Assembly: GCF_014642915.1 (NCBI RefSeq)
Contig: NZ_BMJE01000004.1
Span: 1-64,000, forward strand
Reading direction: 5' to 3'
Length of the DNA: 64,000 nt
Source: Flavobacterium suaedae
GTDB taxonomy: Bacteria > Bacteroidota > Bacteroidia > Flavobacteriales > Flavobacteriaceae
Of this stretch, positions 16,434 through 25,252 are shown in pieces. The notes below the pieces were generated by a model, which made no database searches, was not told the origin of the DNA, and was given only the letters and a program-made list of their open reading frames with translations. Numbering within the stretch: the first letter of the stretch is position 1; each line of letters starts with the position of its first letter. Both the position numbers and the translations under genes were made by a program.

Positions 16434-17882
16434 TTAACCTACTGAGCCTTCAAGGCTTATTTCTAAAAGCTTTTGTGCTTCTACAGCAAACTCCATAGGT
16501 AGTTTGTTAAGAACCTCTTTACTAAAGCCGTTTACAATAAGTGCAATAGCCTTTTCTGTAGGTATACCTCTCTGGTTACAATAGAATACTTGGTCTTCTC
16601 CAATTTTACTGGTAGTAGCCTCGTGTTCTATTTTTGCTGATGCATTTTTAGATTCTATATACGGGAAGGTATGCGCACCACACTCGTTACCCATTAATAA
16701 TGAGTCACATTGTGAAAAGTTACGGGCATTTTCCGCACGGCTGTTAACCTGTACTAACCCTCTGTAACTGTTTTGCGATTTACCTGCCGAAATACCTTTT
16801 GATATAATAGTACTCTTGGTATTTTTACCTAAGTGAATCATTTTAGTACCGGTATCTGCCTGCTGGAAGTTATTGGTAACTGCAATAGAGTAAAATTCCC
16901 CTACTGAGTTATCACCTTTAAGCACACAGCTTGGGTATTTCCATGTAACTGCCGAACCTGTTTCTACCTGCGTCCAAGATATTTTTGCATTCTTTTCGCA
17001 AAGTCCGCGCTTGGTTACAAAGTTATATACACCACCTTTCCCCTCTTTATTACCGGGGAACCAGTTTTGTACGGTACTGTATTTTATTTCAGCATCATCA
17101 AGTGCAATAAGTTCTACCACCGCAGCGTGCAATTGGTTTTCGTCACGGCTTGGTGCTGTACACCCTTCAAGGTAACTTACATAACTTCCTTCATCAGCCA
17201 CTACAAGCGTACGCTCAAACTGACCTGTTCCTGCCTGGTTAATTCGGAAGTAAGTACTTAGCTCCATTGGGCAACGTACTCCTTTCGGGATATAACAGAA
17301 AGAACCATCTGAAAATACTGCTGAGTTTAATGCTGCATAAAAGTTATCCTTCTGCGGCACAACTGTACCTAAGTATTTCTTTACCAGTTCAGGGTGTTCT
17401 TTAATCGCTTCGGAAATAGAGCAGAATATAATGCCTTTCTCGGCAAGTGTCTTTTTAAATGTAGTGGTTACCGAAACAGAGTCCATTACAATATCAACCG
17501 CTACACCTGCAAGCCTTTTTTGCTCATCAACAGAAATACCCAGTTTTTTAAAGGTATCCAGTAACTCCGGGTCTACCTCATCAAGACTGTCATATTTCGG
17601 TTTTTTCATTGGTGCAGAGTAATATGATATAGCCTGAAAGTCAGGTTTTTCATAATGCACATTTGCCCACTCCGGCTCGGCCATTTCTTTCCAAGCCCTA
17701 AAAGCTTCCAGTCTCCATTCAGTCATCCATTCCGGCTCTTCTTTCTTTGCAGAAAGCGCACGGATGATGTCCTCATTAAGTCCGTTAGGAAATGTATCCG
17801 ATTCTATATCTGTATAAAAGCCGTACTCATATTCTTTATTCTCGAGTTCAACTTTTAATTCTTCTTCTGTGTATTTACTCAT
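16434..17882 (-). CDS. sufB: SufB, Fe-S scaffold subunit
   Basis: A 482-residue SufB protein of full length. Family marks include [57 protein letters not shown], and the C-terminal [34 protein letters not shown]. The scaffold Cys candidates lie in the core (for example [10 protein letters not shown], the acceptor site for SufE sulfur in this family). It lies between the SufA-like gene (126 bp upstream) and sufC in the leftward suf operon. Confidence 0.96.
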   Translation of the reverse strand: MSKYTEEELKVELENKEYEYGFYTDIESDTFPNGLNEDIIRALSAKKEEPEWMTEWRLEAFRAWKEMAEPEWANVHYEKPDFQAISYYSAPMKKPKYDSLDEVDPELLDTFKKLGISVDEQKRLAGVAVDIVMDSVSVTTTFKKTLAEKGIIFCSISEAIKEHPELVKKYLGTVVPQKDNFYAALNSAVFSDGSFCYIPKGVRCPMELSTYFRINQAGTGQFERTLVVADEGSYVSYLEGCTAPSRDENQLHAAVVELIALDDAEIKYSTVQNWFPGNKEGKGGVYNFVTKRGLCEKNAKISWTQVETGSAVTWKYPSCVLKGDNSVGEFYSIAVTNNFQQADTGTKMIHLGKNTKSTIISKGISAGKSQNSYRGLVQVNSRAENARNFSQCDSLLMGNECGAHTFPYIESKNASAKIEHEATTSKIGEDQVFYCNQRGIPTEKAIALIVNGFSKEVLNKLPMEFAVEAQKLLEISLEGSVG

Positions 17883-18008
17883 ACCTTTTTATTTATTCAG
17901 GTTTCAGGTTCAGAGTTTCGGGTCCATAATCATCCCCAAAACCAACTGTATCTATAAACATCTACGGGAAACAGGCAACTCGAAACGTTAAACCCGAAAC
18001 TAAAATTT

Positions 18009-18338
18009 TTAAAGTGAAAAACTCTCACCGCAACCGCACGTTCTTTGTGCGTTAGGGTTATTGAATACAAAGCCTTTACCATTAAGTCCGCCCGAGTACT
18101 CCAATGTTGTACCTGCCAGGTAAAGGAAACTTTTTTTATCTACGGCTATTTTTATACCATTGTCTTCAAAAACCTTATCGTTCTCTCCAAGCTCATTATC
18201 AAACTTCAACTCGTATGATAGGCCTGAACATCCGCCACTCTTTACACCTACTCGTATAAAACCGGTAGTTGTATCAAAGCCATCATCTTCCATAAGCATG
18301 ATAGCTCTCTTTTTTGCTGTATCAGATACTTTTATCAT
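18009..18338 (-). CDS. SufA/IscA-type Fe-S carrier protein
   Basis: A 109-residue A-type carrier with the three conserved cysteines: C37 in KSGGCSGLSYEL, and C101 and C103 in the C-terminal CGCGESFSL. These proteins receive clusters from the scaffold and transfer them to apoproteins. It is the first gene of the suf operon, behind a textbook Bacteroidetes promoter (18370-18399). I cannot tell SufA from IscA or ErpA by sequence alone, so no symbol is given; position favours SufA. Confidence 0.93.
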   Translation of the reverse strand: MIKVSDTAKKRAIMLMEDDGFDTTTGFIRVGVKSGGCSGLSYELKFDNELGENDKVFEDNGIKIAVDKKSFLYLAGTTLEYSGGLNGKGFVFNNPNAQRTCGCGESFSL

Positions 18339-18369
18339 AGCTCAACCTAAAATTAATCTCTATTTAGTG

Positions 18370-18399
18370 CAAAGATACCCACAATTTTACACTTTCCAA
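18370..18399 (-). promoter_or_regulatory. suf operon promoter
   Basis: Read on the minus strand: TTG (18397-18399), 19-base spacer, TATCTTTG (18370-18377), then C. This is an exact match to the TTG-N19-TAnnTTTG pattern, 30 bases ahead of the SufA-like start codon. Confidence 0.75.
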
Positions 18400-18535
18400 C
18401 CAAAGGTATCTTTTTTATTCCTATAGGTATATAAACAATAGTTATACCAACCTCCTGCCCTATGCCATATATTCTCTTTTTTGTACCAAAATGTGTAACT
18501 TGCTGCCTTAAACTACACATAAACGAACAATATAC

Positions 18536-19396
18536 ATGAAATTATACCCTATAGAAAGCGGAAATTTTAAGCTGGATGGAGGTGCAATGTTTGGAGTAGT
18601 ACCCAAAACCATTTGGAACCGCACCAACCCTGCCGATGAAAATAACCAGATAGATATGGCTGCACGCTGTATGCTTATTGAAGACGGTAAAAAACTGATA
18701 CTTGTTGATACCGGAATGGGCGATAAGCAATCGGATAAGTTTTTTGGCTATTATTCATTGTGGGGCGATAACTCTATAGATAAATCACTAGAAAAATACG
18801 GTTTTCATCGTGACGATATTACCGATGTATTTTTAACGCACCTGCATTTTGATCACGTGGGCGGAGCCATTAAATGGAATAAAGATCGAACAGGCTATCA
18901 ACCTGCTTTTAAAAACGCGCATTTCTGGACGAACGATAACCACTGGGAGTGGGCTACAAAACCCAATGCCCGCGAAAAAGCATCGTTTCTTACAGAAAAC
19001 ATAATGCCAATGCAGGAAAGCGGTCAGCTAAAATTTATAGAACGTCCTGAAGGTGATTTTAAAAAGAACAGCGAACTGGGATTTGATATTTTATTTGCTG
19101 ATGGGCATACCGAAAAACAAATGCTTCCTACTATTCATATTGATGGAAAAACATTTGTTTTCATGGCAGATTTATTGCCTACAGCAGGACATATACCATT
19201 ACCATACGTAATGGGTTACGATACCCGCCCGTTATTAACCTTAGACGAAAAATCGAAATTTTTAAATGAAGCGGCTGATAATGGTTACTACCTTATATTA
19301 GAGCACGATGCTCATAACGAAATAATTACCGTTCAGCATACCGAAAAAGGAGTTCGCCTGAAAGACACTTTTAAATGGCAGGATTTGCTAACATAA
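18536..19396 (+). CDS. Metallo-beta-lactamase-fold hydrolase
   Basis: A 286-residue cytoplasmic hydrolase of the MBL superfamily. The dinuclear metal motif HxHxDH is THLHFDHVGG (H102, H104, D106, H107), preceded by ILVDTGMGDK. Further metal ligands are likely in ILFADGHTEKQM and at the C-terminal LEHDAHNE. The overall pattern (MLIEDGKKLILVDTGMG, GFDILFADGHTEKQMLP) is like the AHL-lactonase/PQQB-like hydrolase branch, but substrate cannot be assigned. It stands alone, 80 bases before the subtilase gene. Confidence 0.85.
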   Translation: MKLYPIESGNFKLDGGAMFGVVPKTIWNRTNPADENNQIDMAARCMLIEDGKKLILVDTGMGDKQSDKFFGYYSLWGDNSIDKSLEKYGFHRDDITDVFLTHLHFDHVGGAIKWNKDRTGYQPAFKNAHFWTNDNHWEWATKPNAREKASFLTENIMPMQESGQLKFIERPEGDFKKNSELGFDILFADGHTEKQMLPTIHIDGKTFVFMADLLPTAGHIPLPYVMGYDTRPLLTLDEKSKFLNEAADNGYYLILEHDAHNEIITVQHTEKGVRLKDTFKWQDLLT

Positions 19397-19475
19397 TGTT
19401 AATTTCGTAAAACTTGTAACAAAAGCATAATATTTTAGACCAATTGTCAAAACAATGTATTAAACTAAATTAAAT

Positions 19476-21086
19476 ATGAAATTTAAATCAATTTACCTGT
19501 CAGCAGCACTAGCGTTATTTCTAGCGAGCTGTAGCAGTACTAAAAAAATTACAGCAGAGCCTATTAGCGTTACTAATATAACGCCTAAGCAAGCAGAGCT
19601 TACTGATAGAGAAGAGGAAAGATGGAGCCATCTTGATATTTTAATGGATACTATACCGGGTATGAGTGTAGATCGTGCTTACAAATTACTGGAAGGCAGA
19701 AAAGCTGAAAAAGTAATTGTTGGTGTAATAGACTCTGGTGTAGATATTGAGCATCCTGATTTACAAGGACAGATATGGACTAATGAAGATGAAGTAGCCG
19801 GAAATGGAAAAGATGATGACAATAACGGTTTTATAGATGACGTGCACGGATGGAACTTTTTAGGTGACATTAACCATGAAAACATGGAGTTTGTACGTAT
19901 CCTTAAAAAAGGAGACGACGGTTCTGAATTATACAAAAAAGCAAAAGAAGAATATGATGCTGAGTATGGCGAGGCAATGTCCGGTAAACAAAGAATGGAA
20001 TTCTTTTTAAAAGCAGACAAAGCAATACAAGATGCTCTTGGTAAAGAAGATTATACTGTTGAAGACTTAGAATCACTTGAAACTGAGGACGCAATGGTAA
20101 ACTCTGTAAAAGATGTATTTAAAAGGATACTTAGCCAAGTAGAAAGAGATGAGTTTATTAGTCAGGTACAAAGCGGTGTTGATCATTTTAACAGCAAACT
20201 TAACTACCACTTAAACTTAAAATATAACCCACGTGCCGATATATTAGGTGATGATGAAGATGACTTTAATGCTCGTGGTTATGGTAATGGTAACGTTATT
20301 GGTCCAGATAAAGATGGCGCAAAACACGGTACACACGTAGCAGGTATCATTGCACAATTACGTGGTAATGGTATAGGTGGAGACGGTGTTGCCAGCGAAG
20401 TGGTAGAAATTATGCCTGTACGCGCCGTGCCGGATGGTGATGAGTATGATAAAGATGTAGCGCTTGCTATACGTTATGCTGTAGATAACGGTGCTAAAGT
20501 AATAAACGGTAGTTTTGGTAAATACTATGCTACACACAGCGACTGGGTGTACGATGCTATAAAATATGCTGCTGAAAAAGACGTTCTTATTGTGTGTGCG
20601 GCAGGTAACGAAGGTACAGACCTTAACCAGCCGGGTGGTGTAGAACGTTACCCTAACGATAACATGAACGGAGGTCCGGAAATTTCTAACAACTTCCTTT
20701 CAGTTGGTGCATTAGCTTATAATTTAGACGAAGGTCTAATTGCAAGCTTCTCTAACTATGGTAAAAAGGATGTAGATGTATTTAGCCCGGGGGTACGTAT
20801 TTATGCTACAACTCCTGATAATAATTATGAATTCCTACAGGGAACTTCTATGGCATCGCCAAACGCAGCAGGTGTAGCAGCACTTATCCGTGCTTACTTC
20901 CCTAAATTATCAGCTGCCGAAGTGAAGCAGGTAATTATGCAGTCTGGTCTTTCTATTGATATGGAAGTAGCTGCAGGAGGAGATGCTAACGATATGAGAG
21001 CATTTAGCGATGTTTCTATAACAGGAAAAGTTGTAAATGCATACAACGCAATTATCCTTGCGGATAAAATGTCAAGAATGAAATAG
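19476..21086 (+). CDS. Subtilisin-family (S8) serine peptidase, lipoprotein
   Basis: A 536-residue exported protease with lipobox FLASC (Cys19). The catalytic triad is visible: D86 in GVIDSGVDIEHPDL, H284 in KHGTHVAGI, and S458 in GTSMASPNAAG. Nearly 200 residues separate Asp and His, much longer than in classical subtilisins; this insertion is highly charged and typical of Bacteroidetes S8 proteins. The oxyanion Asn lies in VCAAGNEGTDLN. No C-terminal sorting domain is seen. It is followed by a strong terminator, so it is monocistronic. Confidence 0.92.
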   Translation: MKFKSIYLSAALALFLASCSSTKKITAEPISVTNITPKQAELTDREEERWSHLDILMDTIPGMSVDRAYKLLEGRKAEKVIVGVIDSGVDIEHPDLQGQIWTNEDEVAGNGKDDDNNGFIDDVHGWNFLGDINHENMEFVRILKKGDDGSELYKKAKEEYDAEYGEAMSGKQRMEFFLKADKAIQDALGKEDYTVEDLESLETEDAMVNSVKDVFKRILSQVERDEFISQVQSGVDHFNSKLNYHLNLKYNPRADILGDDEDDFNARGYGNGNVIGPDKDGAKHGTHVAGIIAQLRGNGIGGDGVASEVVEIMPVRAVPDGDEYDKDVALAIRYAVDNGAKVINGSFGKYYATHSDWVYDAIKYAAEKDVLIVCAAGNEGTDLNQPGGVERYPNDNMNGGPEISNNFLSVGALAYNLDEGLIASFSNYGKKDVDVFSPGVRIYATTPDNNYEFLQGTSMASPNAAGVAALIRAYFPKLSAAEVKQVIMQSGLSIDMEVAAGGDANDMRAFSDVSITGKVVNAYNAIILADKMSRMK

Positions 21087-21112
21087 TTAATTAGGTTTAC
21101 TATATTTTGAAG

Positions 21113-21149
21113 AGAACCCCTACAAGCTTTTGTGGGGGTTCTTGTTTTT
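21113..21149 (+). terminator. Terminator after the subtilase gene
   Basis: A 13-base stem (agaacccctacaa / ttgtgggggttct, one T-G pair) with loop gctt is followed by tgttttta. Confidence 0.85.
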
Positions 21150-21204
21150 AAAAAACTATCAAGCCTAACTTCTCCACTTTAAAAACTTTATTTATTTTTA
21201 ACGC

Positions 21205-23112
21205 ATGAAGAAAATATTGTACATCGCCATACTATCGGCAACAGGCTTATTTGCACAAAATCAGCCCAATAACCCTAACCCGGGTTACTGGCAACAACAT
21301 GTAAACTATAAAATGGAGGTTACTATGGATGTAGACTCCTACCAATATACTGGTACGCAGGAGTTGGTATATACCAACAACTCTGCCGATACACTAAAGA
21401 AGGTATATTACCATCTGTATTTTAACGCCTTTCAGCCGGGTAGTGAAATGGATGCTCGTTTACAATCTATTGCAGACCCTGACAGCCGTATGGTAAAAAG
21501 TTTTAAAAGAGGCGACCAAACTATTAAAGAGAGCCGTATTAAAACGTTGAAGCCTGACGAGATAGGATATTTAGAAATAGAAAACCTGAAACAAGACGGT
21601 GCAATGTTAAACAACACTGTTTCGGGTACTGTTATGGAGGTTGCCTTGGCAAAACCAATACTGCCGGGGGCTTCTACTACCTTCACGCTTGATTTTAAAG
21701 GGCAGGTTCCTTTAATGGTACGTCGCTCGGGCAGGAACAGTGCCGAAGGCGTAGCACTTTCTATGACACAATGGTATCCTAAATTAGCGGAATATGATTT
21801 TGAAGGCTGGCACGCGGACCCATATATAGGACGTGAGTTTCACGGTGTGTGGGGAGATTTTGATGTAAAAATTACCATTGATAAAGACTATACCATAGGC
21901 AGTACAGGCTACCTGCAAAACAAAAACGAAATTGGTAAAGGGTATGAAGATGAAGGTGTAAAAGTAAAATACCCACGCAAAACCAAAACGCTAACATGGC
22001 ATTTTGTTGCACCAATGGTTCACGATTTTGCCTGGGGTGCCGATAAAGATTACATTCACGATAAAGTGATGGGTCCTAACGAAACGGAACTTCACTTCTT
22101 CTATAAAGACAATAAAGAGTATAACGAGAACTGGAAAAAATTTCAGCCTAAAGTAGTCCAGCTTTTAGAGTACTATAACATGCAAATAGGCCCTTACCCA
22201 TACAAGCAATACTCTGTAATACAGGGTGGTGATGGCGGTATGGAGTATGCTATGTGTACCCTTATTACCGGTAACCGCAGTTATCCAAGCCTTGTGGGGG
22301 TTACAGCACATGAATTTGCACACTCCTGGTTCCAGCATATTTTAGCAAGTAACGAGTCGAAACACGAATGGATGGATGAAGGATTTACTTCGTATATCTC
22401 TGATTTAGCAATGAAGTTTATTATGCCCGAAACAGCAGAGGAAAATGCTAACCCTTTTTCAAGCGCATACGCTAACTACAATTATATGGTTAAATCGGGT
22501 AAAGAGCAACCACTTTCTACCCATGCCGACCGTTATGACCAAAATGTTTTATACGGCATTTCAGCATACAGTAAAGGGGAAATTTTCCTTGCACAGCTTA
22601 ATTATTTAATCGGTCAGGAAAATGTATCCAAAACACTAAAAAGGTTTTACAGCGACTTTAAGTTTAGCCACCCTACACCAAATGACATTAAAAGAACAGC
22701 AGAACGTGTAAGCGGTGCGGAATTAGACTGGTATTTAACGGATTGGACGCAAACTACCAATACTATTGATTACGCCATTGCTGATGTAGCAAAAGTTGAC
22801 GGTATTTCTACCAAAGTAACACTGGAGCGCAAAGGGTTAATGCCAATGCCGCTTGATATTGTAGTAATTTATAAAGATGGCAGACAGGAGAGTTTTTATG
22901 TACCGCTAAAAATGATGCGCTATACTAAAGATAACCCTTACCCGCAAATGGATCGTACTGTAGAGGAAGCATGGGGTTGGGCACACCAAACCTATGAGTT
23001 TACTATTAACAAGCCTAAAAGCGATATTAAAGCTATTGTTATAGACCCATCGGAACTAATGGCAGATGTAGACAGGGACAACAACTTTTATATTGATGAA
23101 ACGGCTAAATAA
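21205..23112 (+). CDS. M1-family zinc metallopeptidase (secreted aminopeptidase)
   Basis: A 635-residue exported peptidase with signal peptide 1-17 (ending LFAQ). The gluzincin motif HEFAH (H369-H373) and the third zinc ligand E392 in HEWMDEGFTSY are at the correct spacing. The exopeptidase motif reads GGMEYAMCTL rather than the classical GAMEN, a common variant in Bacteroidetes M1-like enzymes. The N-terminal beta domain (LVYTNNSADTLKKVYYHLYFNAF) matches. It is an aminopeptidase-like enzyme in the periplasm or outside the cell; substrate unknown. It is a separate transcription unit between two terminators. Confidence 0.9.
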   Translation: MKKILYIAILSATGLFAQNQPNNPNPGYWQQHVNYKMEVTMDVDSYQYTGTQELVYTNNSADTLKKVYYHLYFNAFQPGSEMDARLQSIADPDSRMVKSFKRGDQTIKESRIKTLKPDEIGYLEIENLKQDGAMLNNTVSGTVMEVALAKPILPGASTTFTLDFKGQVPLMVRRSGRNSAEGVALSMTQWYPKLAEYDFEGWHADPYIGREFHGVWGDFDVKITIDKDYTIGSTGYLQNKNEIGKGYEDEGVKVKYPRKTKTLTWHFVAPMVHDFAWGADKDYIHDKVMGPNETELHFFYKDNKEYNENWKKFQPKVVQLLEYYNMQIGPYPYKQYSVIQGGDGGMEYAMCTLITGNRSYPSLVGVTAHEFAHSWFQHILASNESKHEWMDEGFTSYISDLAMKFIMPETAEENANPFSSAYANYNYMVKSGKEQPLSTHADRYDQNVLYGISAYSKGEIFLAQLNYLIGQENVSKTLKRFYSDFKFSHPTPNDIKRTAERVSGAELDWYLTDWTQTTNTIDYAIADVAKVDGISTKVTLERKGLMPMPLDIVVIYKDGRQESFYVPLKMMRYTKDNPYPQMDRTVEEAWGWAHQTYEFTINKPKSDIKAIVIDPSELMADVDRDNNFYIDETAK

Positions 23113-23139
23113 TTAAGGGCTATAAACTAGTTATATCTC

Positions 23140-23171
23140 AAAAAGGCTTTCATGTTTGAAAGCCTTTTTTA
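23140..23171 (+). terminator. Terminator after the M1 peptidase gene
   Basis: The stem aaaaaggctttca / tgaaagccttttt (23140-23152 and 23157-23169) with a four-base loop ends in a T run. Confidence 0.85.
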
Positions 23172-23192
23172 TTTAAATTGCACTATAGGTTT

Positions 23193-23717
23193 ATGAAAAG
23201 AAAATTCCGCAATATTATAGCAAGTATTACCACACTCGTATTGGTATACATTTTTTATACCGGTATAGTATCTTTATTAGCAGGCTTAGGCTATAGAGGA
23301 AAATATCAACCTGCCGGAGAAGCAAATATAATTGTAATAACTGCTGCACTTATAATTTTACTTCCTTTTGTTACCTACTATATAATTACAACCATAAAGT
23401 ACAGAAGAAGAAAAGCCTTAGCAGATAAAAAAAGAATACTTACCAAAAAAACTGTAAACCCAAAAAGTATAAAGCTTATTAAATACAATGGCAAGGATAT
23501 TAGCTACTATACTACCAAAGCCGGAAAACTTGAAAAAGAAGAAATTAATAGTGTTGTAATGGAAATACCTATAGACGGTATACTGAAGAAATATAGTTTT
23601 AATACCACCAAAAGTCTTGATGCCATACAAATAGCACTTTACCTGCAAAAAGAGGTTACCATTGTTTTAGATGAAAATGAATTTATAGTTTCAACTGACT
23701 TCAATTTTTTAAAATAA
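23193..23717 (+). CDS. Small membrane protein of unknown function
   Basis: A 174-residue protein with two N-terminal hydrophobic segments (about residues 8-30 and 45-70), a basic stretch (KYRRRKALADKKRIL), and a soluble C-terminal domain of mixed helix and strand. I do not recognise a family. The ATG at 23193 is preferred over a TTG five codons earlier. It lies just past the M1 terminator and before a gene-free region with a possible small RNA. It looks like a genuine gene from its length and amphipathic pattern but without assigned function. Confidence 0.6.
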   Translation: MKRKFRNIIASITTLVLVYIFYTGIVSLLAGLGYRGKYQPAGEANIIVITAALIILLPFVTYYIITTIKYRRRKALADKKRILTKKTVNPKSIKLIKYNGKDISYYTTKAGKLEKEEINSVVMEIPIDGILKKYSFNTTKSLDAIQIALYLQKEVTIVLDENEFIVSTDFNFLK

Positions 23718-23845
23718 GCAGAGCTTACTACCCTGTAATTTTAAGTGTAAACATCAATATTTAGGTAAAATGTTAAGGGAAACCCCAATACTAACGGGGT
23801 TTAACAGAATTTTGTGTTGCCTTTAATATAATATTTTGGTTTTGC

Positions 23846-23998
23846 ACGCTAGCTTTGTAGTATCAAAACACAGTAAGACACAAATAAGCATAACAATATA
23901 TCGTAAATAGATAGACACGGTAGAATAGTAAATTAGTTGGATGTAGCTCACTTTGAGCAATAAAAAACGCTAAATGTAAAGTTTAGCGTTTTTTTATT
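23846..23998 (+). ncRNA. Candidate small RNA with own promoter and terminator
   Basis: TAGCTTTG (23850-23857, in cacgctagctttgtag) is a good -7 box. About 130 bases later the strong hairpin aaacgctaaa / tttagcgttt with TTTTTTATTTTT ends the unit (about 23966-23998). No start codon in between opens a frame of useful length. A second hairpin (aacccc/ggggtt near 23778-23802) lies upstream. The arrangement fits an independent small RNA gene; it could alternatively be only a terminator serving the convergent S24 regulator plus a spurious box. Confidence 0.4.
23964..23998. terminator. Hairpin terminator before the S24 regulator gene
   Basis: aaaaaacgctaaa / tttagcgtttttt forms a stem of about 13 pairs around a short loop, with A runs before and T runs after, so it can stop transcription from either side. 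Confidence 0.8.
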
Positions 23999-23999
23999 T

Positions 24000-24695
24000 T
24001 TAGTGCATCGCATTAATACGAATACTGGCTTTAACCAGTGCCAGTGCTTTTACATGGTCTAACCGTATTTCCTTATCCTGATGATGCCTGTTTTCGCTTA
24101 CCAGCCTTATATGGCCTTCCTCCTGCGCTTTTTGTATGTATTTTACAGTTATATACTCCTCCCCTGCCAAATCAATACTTAAAAGGTACATTTCACCCCA
24201 AAAAATGCCGTTGGCAATATCGTTTATCTCTTTATACATAACTATATCACCACTTTTTAATAGGGGATACATACTATCGCCTGTTACATAAACGGCACCA
24301 TCACATTTTGGTAAGTGGGGTATCATTATATGGTCTACCGGTTGGAATGCTTTATTATCGCTAAATAATGGCACTAAACCCGCAACAGCTTCCAAATCAT
24401 ATAGCGGAATTTGCTGGCTTTCCACATTATTATCGGTTTTAAGCATATAGGCTTTAACATGACTCCCTTGCCATGCCTGGTCATCAATCAGCATATCACC
24501 CTCACCTGTTAACAACCATGTAGGGTTAAGGTCGGTATACTTAGCAAGAATTTTTTCCAACATATTAGAGCCTATACTCTTTCTGTCTTTCACTGCTTTT
24601 GATATACTCCCTCTACTCGCTTCCAAGCTGTTTTCAAAGGCATAAAAGCTTATTCCTTTCGCCTCTATATATTTTCCTACCCTTTCTGATACCAT
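24000..24695 (-). CDS. S24-family (LexA/CI-like) transcriptional repressor
   Basis: A 231-residue regulator: an N-terminal helix-turn-helix (about 1-65, AFENSLEASRGSISKAVKDRKSIGSNMLEKIL) followed by an S24 peptidase-like domain. The nucleophile is S141 in VTGDSMYP and the general base K185 in YITVKYIQK; an Ala-Gly cleavage pair is at 105-106 (EAVAGLV). Such proteins repress until self-cleavage after DNA damage or another signal. The start at 24695 is chosen because MVSERVGKYIEAKG begins the HTH; the longer frame overlaps rnpA. A 7-base inverted repeat in the divergent gap (24756-24777) is a candidate operator. Confidence 0.85.
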   Translation of the reverse strand: MVSERVGKYIEAKGISFYAFENSLEASRGSISKAVKDRKSIGSNMLEKILAKYTDLNPTWLLTGEGDMLIDDQAWQGSHVKAYMLKTDNNVESQQIPLYDLEAVAGLVPLFSDNKAFQPVDHIMIPHLPKCDGAVYVTGDSMYPLLKSGDIVMYKEINDIANGIFWGEMYLLSIDLAGEEYITVKYIQKAQEEGHIRLVSENRHHQDKEIRLDHVKALALVKASIRINAMH

Positions 24696-24755
24696 ATTAT
24701 TATCTGTTTTACAAAGCAATATTAAGAAAATAATCTGATATAGTAGTAATTTTAT

Positions 24756-24785
24756 CACTATTGATTTTAAAATAGTGTAACTTTG
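24756..24785 (+). promoter_or_regulatory. rnpA promoter with candidate S24 operator
   Basis: TAACTTTG (24778-24785) is the likely -7 box of rnpA, 7 bases before its ATG. Abutting it is the inverted repeat cactatt (24756-24762) / aatagtg (24771-24777) with an 8-base spacer, placed in the gap between the repressor and rnpA. Binding there would block rnpA and perhaps the repressor itself. Confidence 0.45.
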
Positions 24786-24792
24786 CGCCCTG

Positions 24793-25176
24793 ATGGAAAA
24801 AAAGCAATACAACTACCCAAAGCACGAAAAGCTGAAAAGCCGAACCACTATTACCCAAATGTTTAGTGAAGGTAAAACAGTGGCTAAATATCCGCTGCGA
24901 CTGGTATATGTACCGCTGCCGGAAGGTGAAGAAGGGATTATAAAAATGGGGGTTTCGGTATCTAAAAGGAACTTTAAAAACGCTACCGACCGCAATTACT
25001 TTAAGCGTTTATTGCGGGAAACCTACAGGCTAAACAAACACCTGCTTACCGAAAAAATTACCCAGCCTACAGCATTTATGTTTTTTTACCAGACAAAAGA
25101 CCGCCTTACCTTTGAAGAAATAAACACCAAAACAGTACAACTTTTTGAAAAATTCCTGAAACAGGAAGAACTATAA
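24793..25176 (+). CDS. rnpA: RNase P protein component
   Basis: A 127-residue basic protein that assists the RNase P ribozyme in maturing tRNA 5' ends. The family motif is KMGVSVSKRNFKNATDRNYFKRLLRETYRLNK, containing the RNR-type segment in the slightly divergent form typical of Bacteroidetes, with FSEGKTVAKYPLRLVY before it. It is not next to rpmH here, which is normal for this phylum. It is followed closely by DUF4349 and the CtpA-like gene. Confidence 0.93.
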   Translation: MEKKQYNYPKHEKLKSRTTITQMFSEGKTVAKYPLRLVYVPLPEGEEGIIKMGVSVSKRNFKNATDRNYFKRLLRETYRLNKHLLTEKITQPTAFMFFYQTKDRLTFEEINTKTVQLFEKFLKQEEL

Positions 25177-25252
25177 TGTAACAGTTTGTTATTTACTGTA
25201 CTAATTTTCAGGTTTTTTGCGTTTTAAAGTGATAATCCTAAAACACCACTTT

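Noticed and set aside
24696..24812. Longer start for the S24 regulator, overlapping rnpA
   Set aside because: The extra 39 residues are hydrophobic and unlike an HTH N terminus; they run through the rnpA promoter and start codon.
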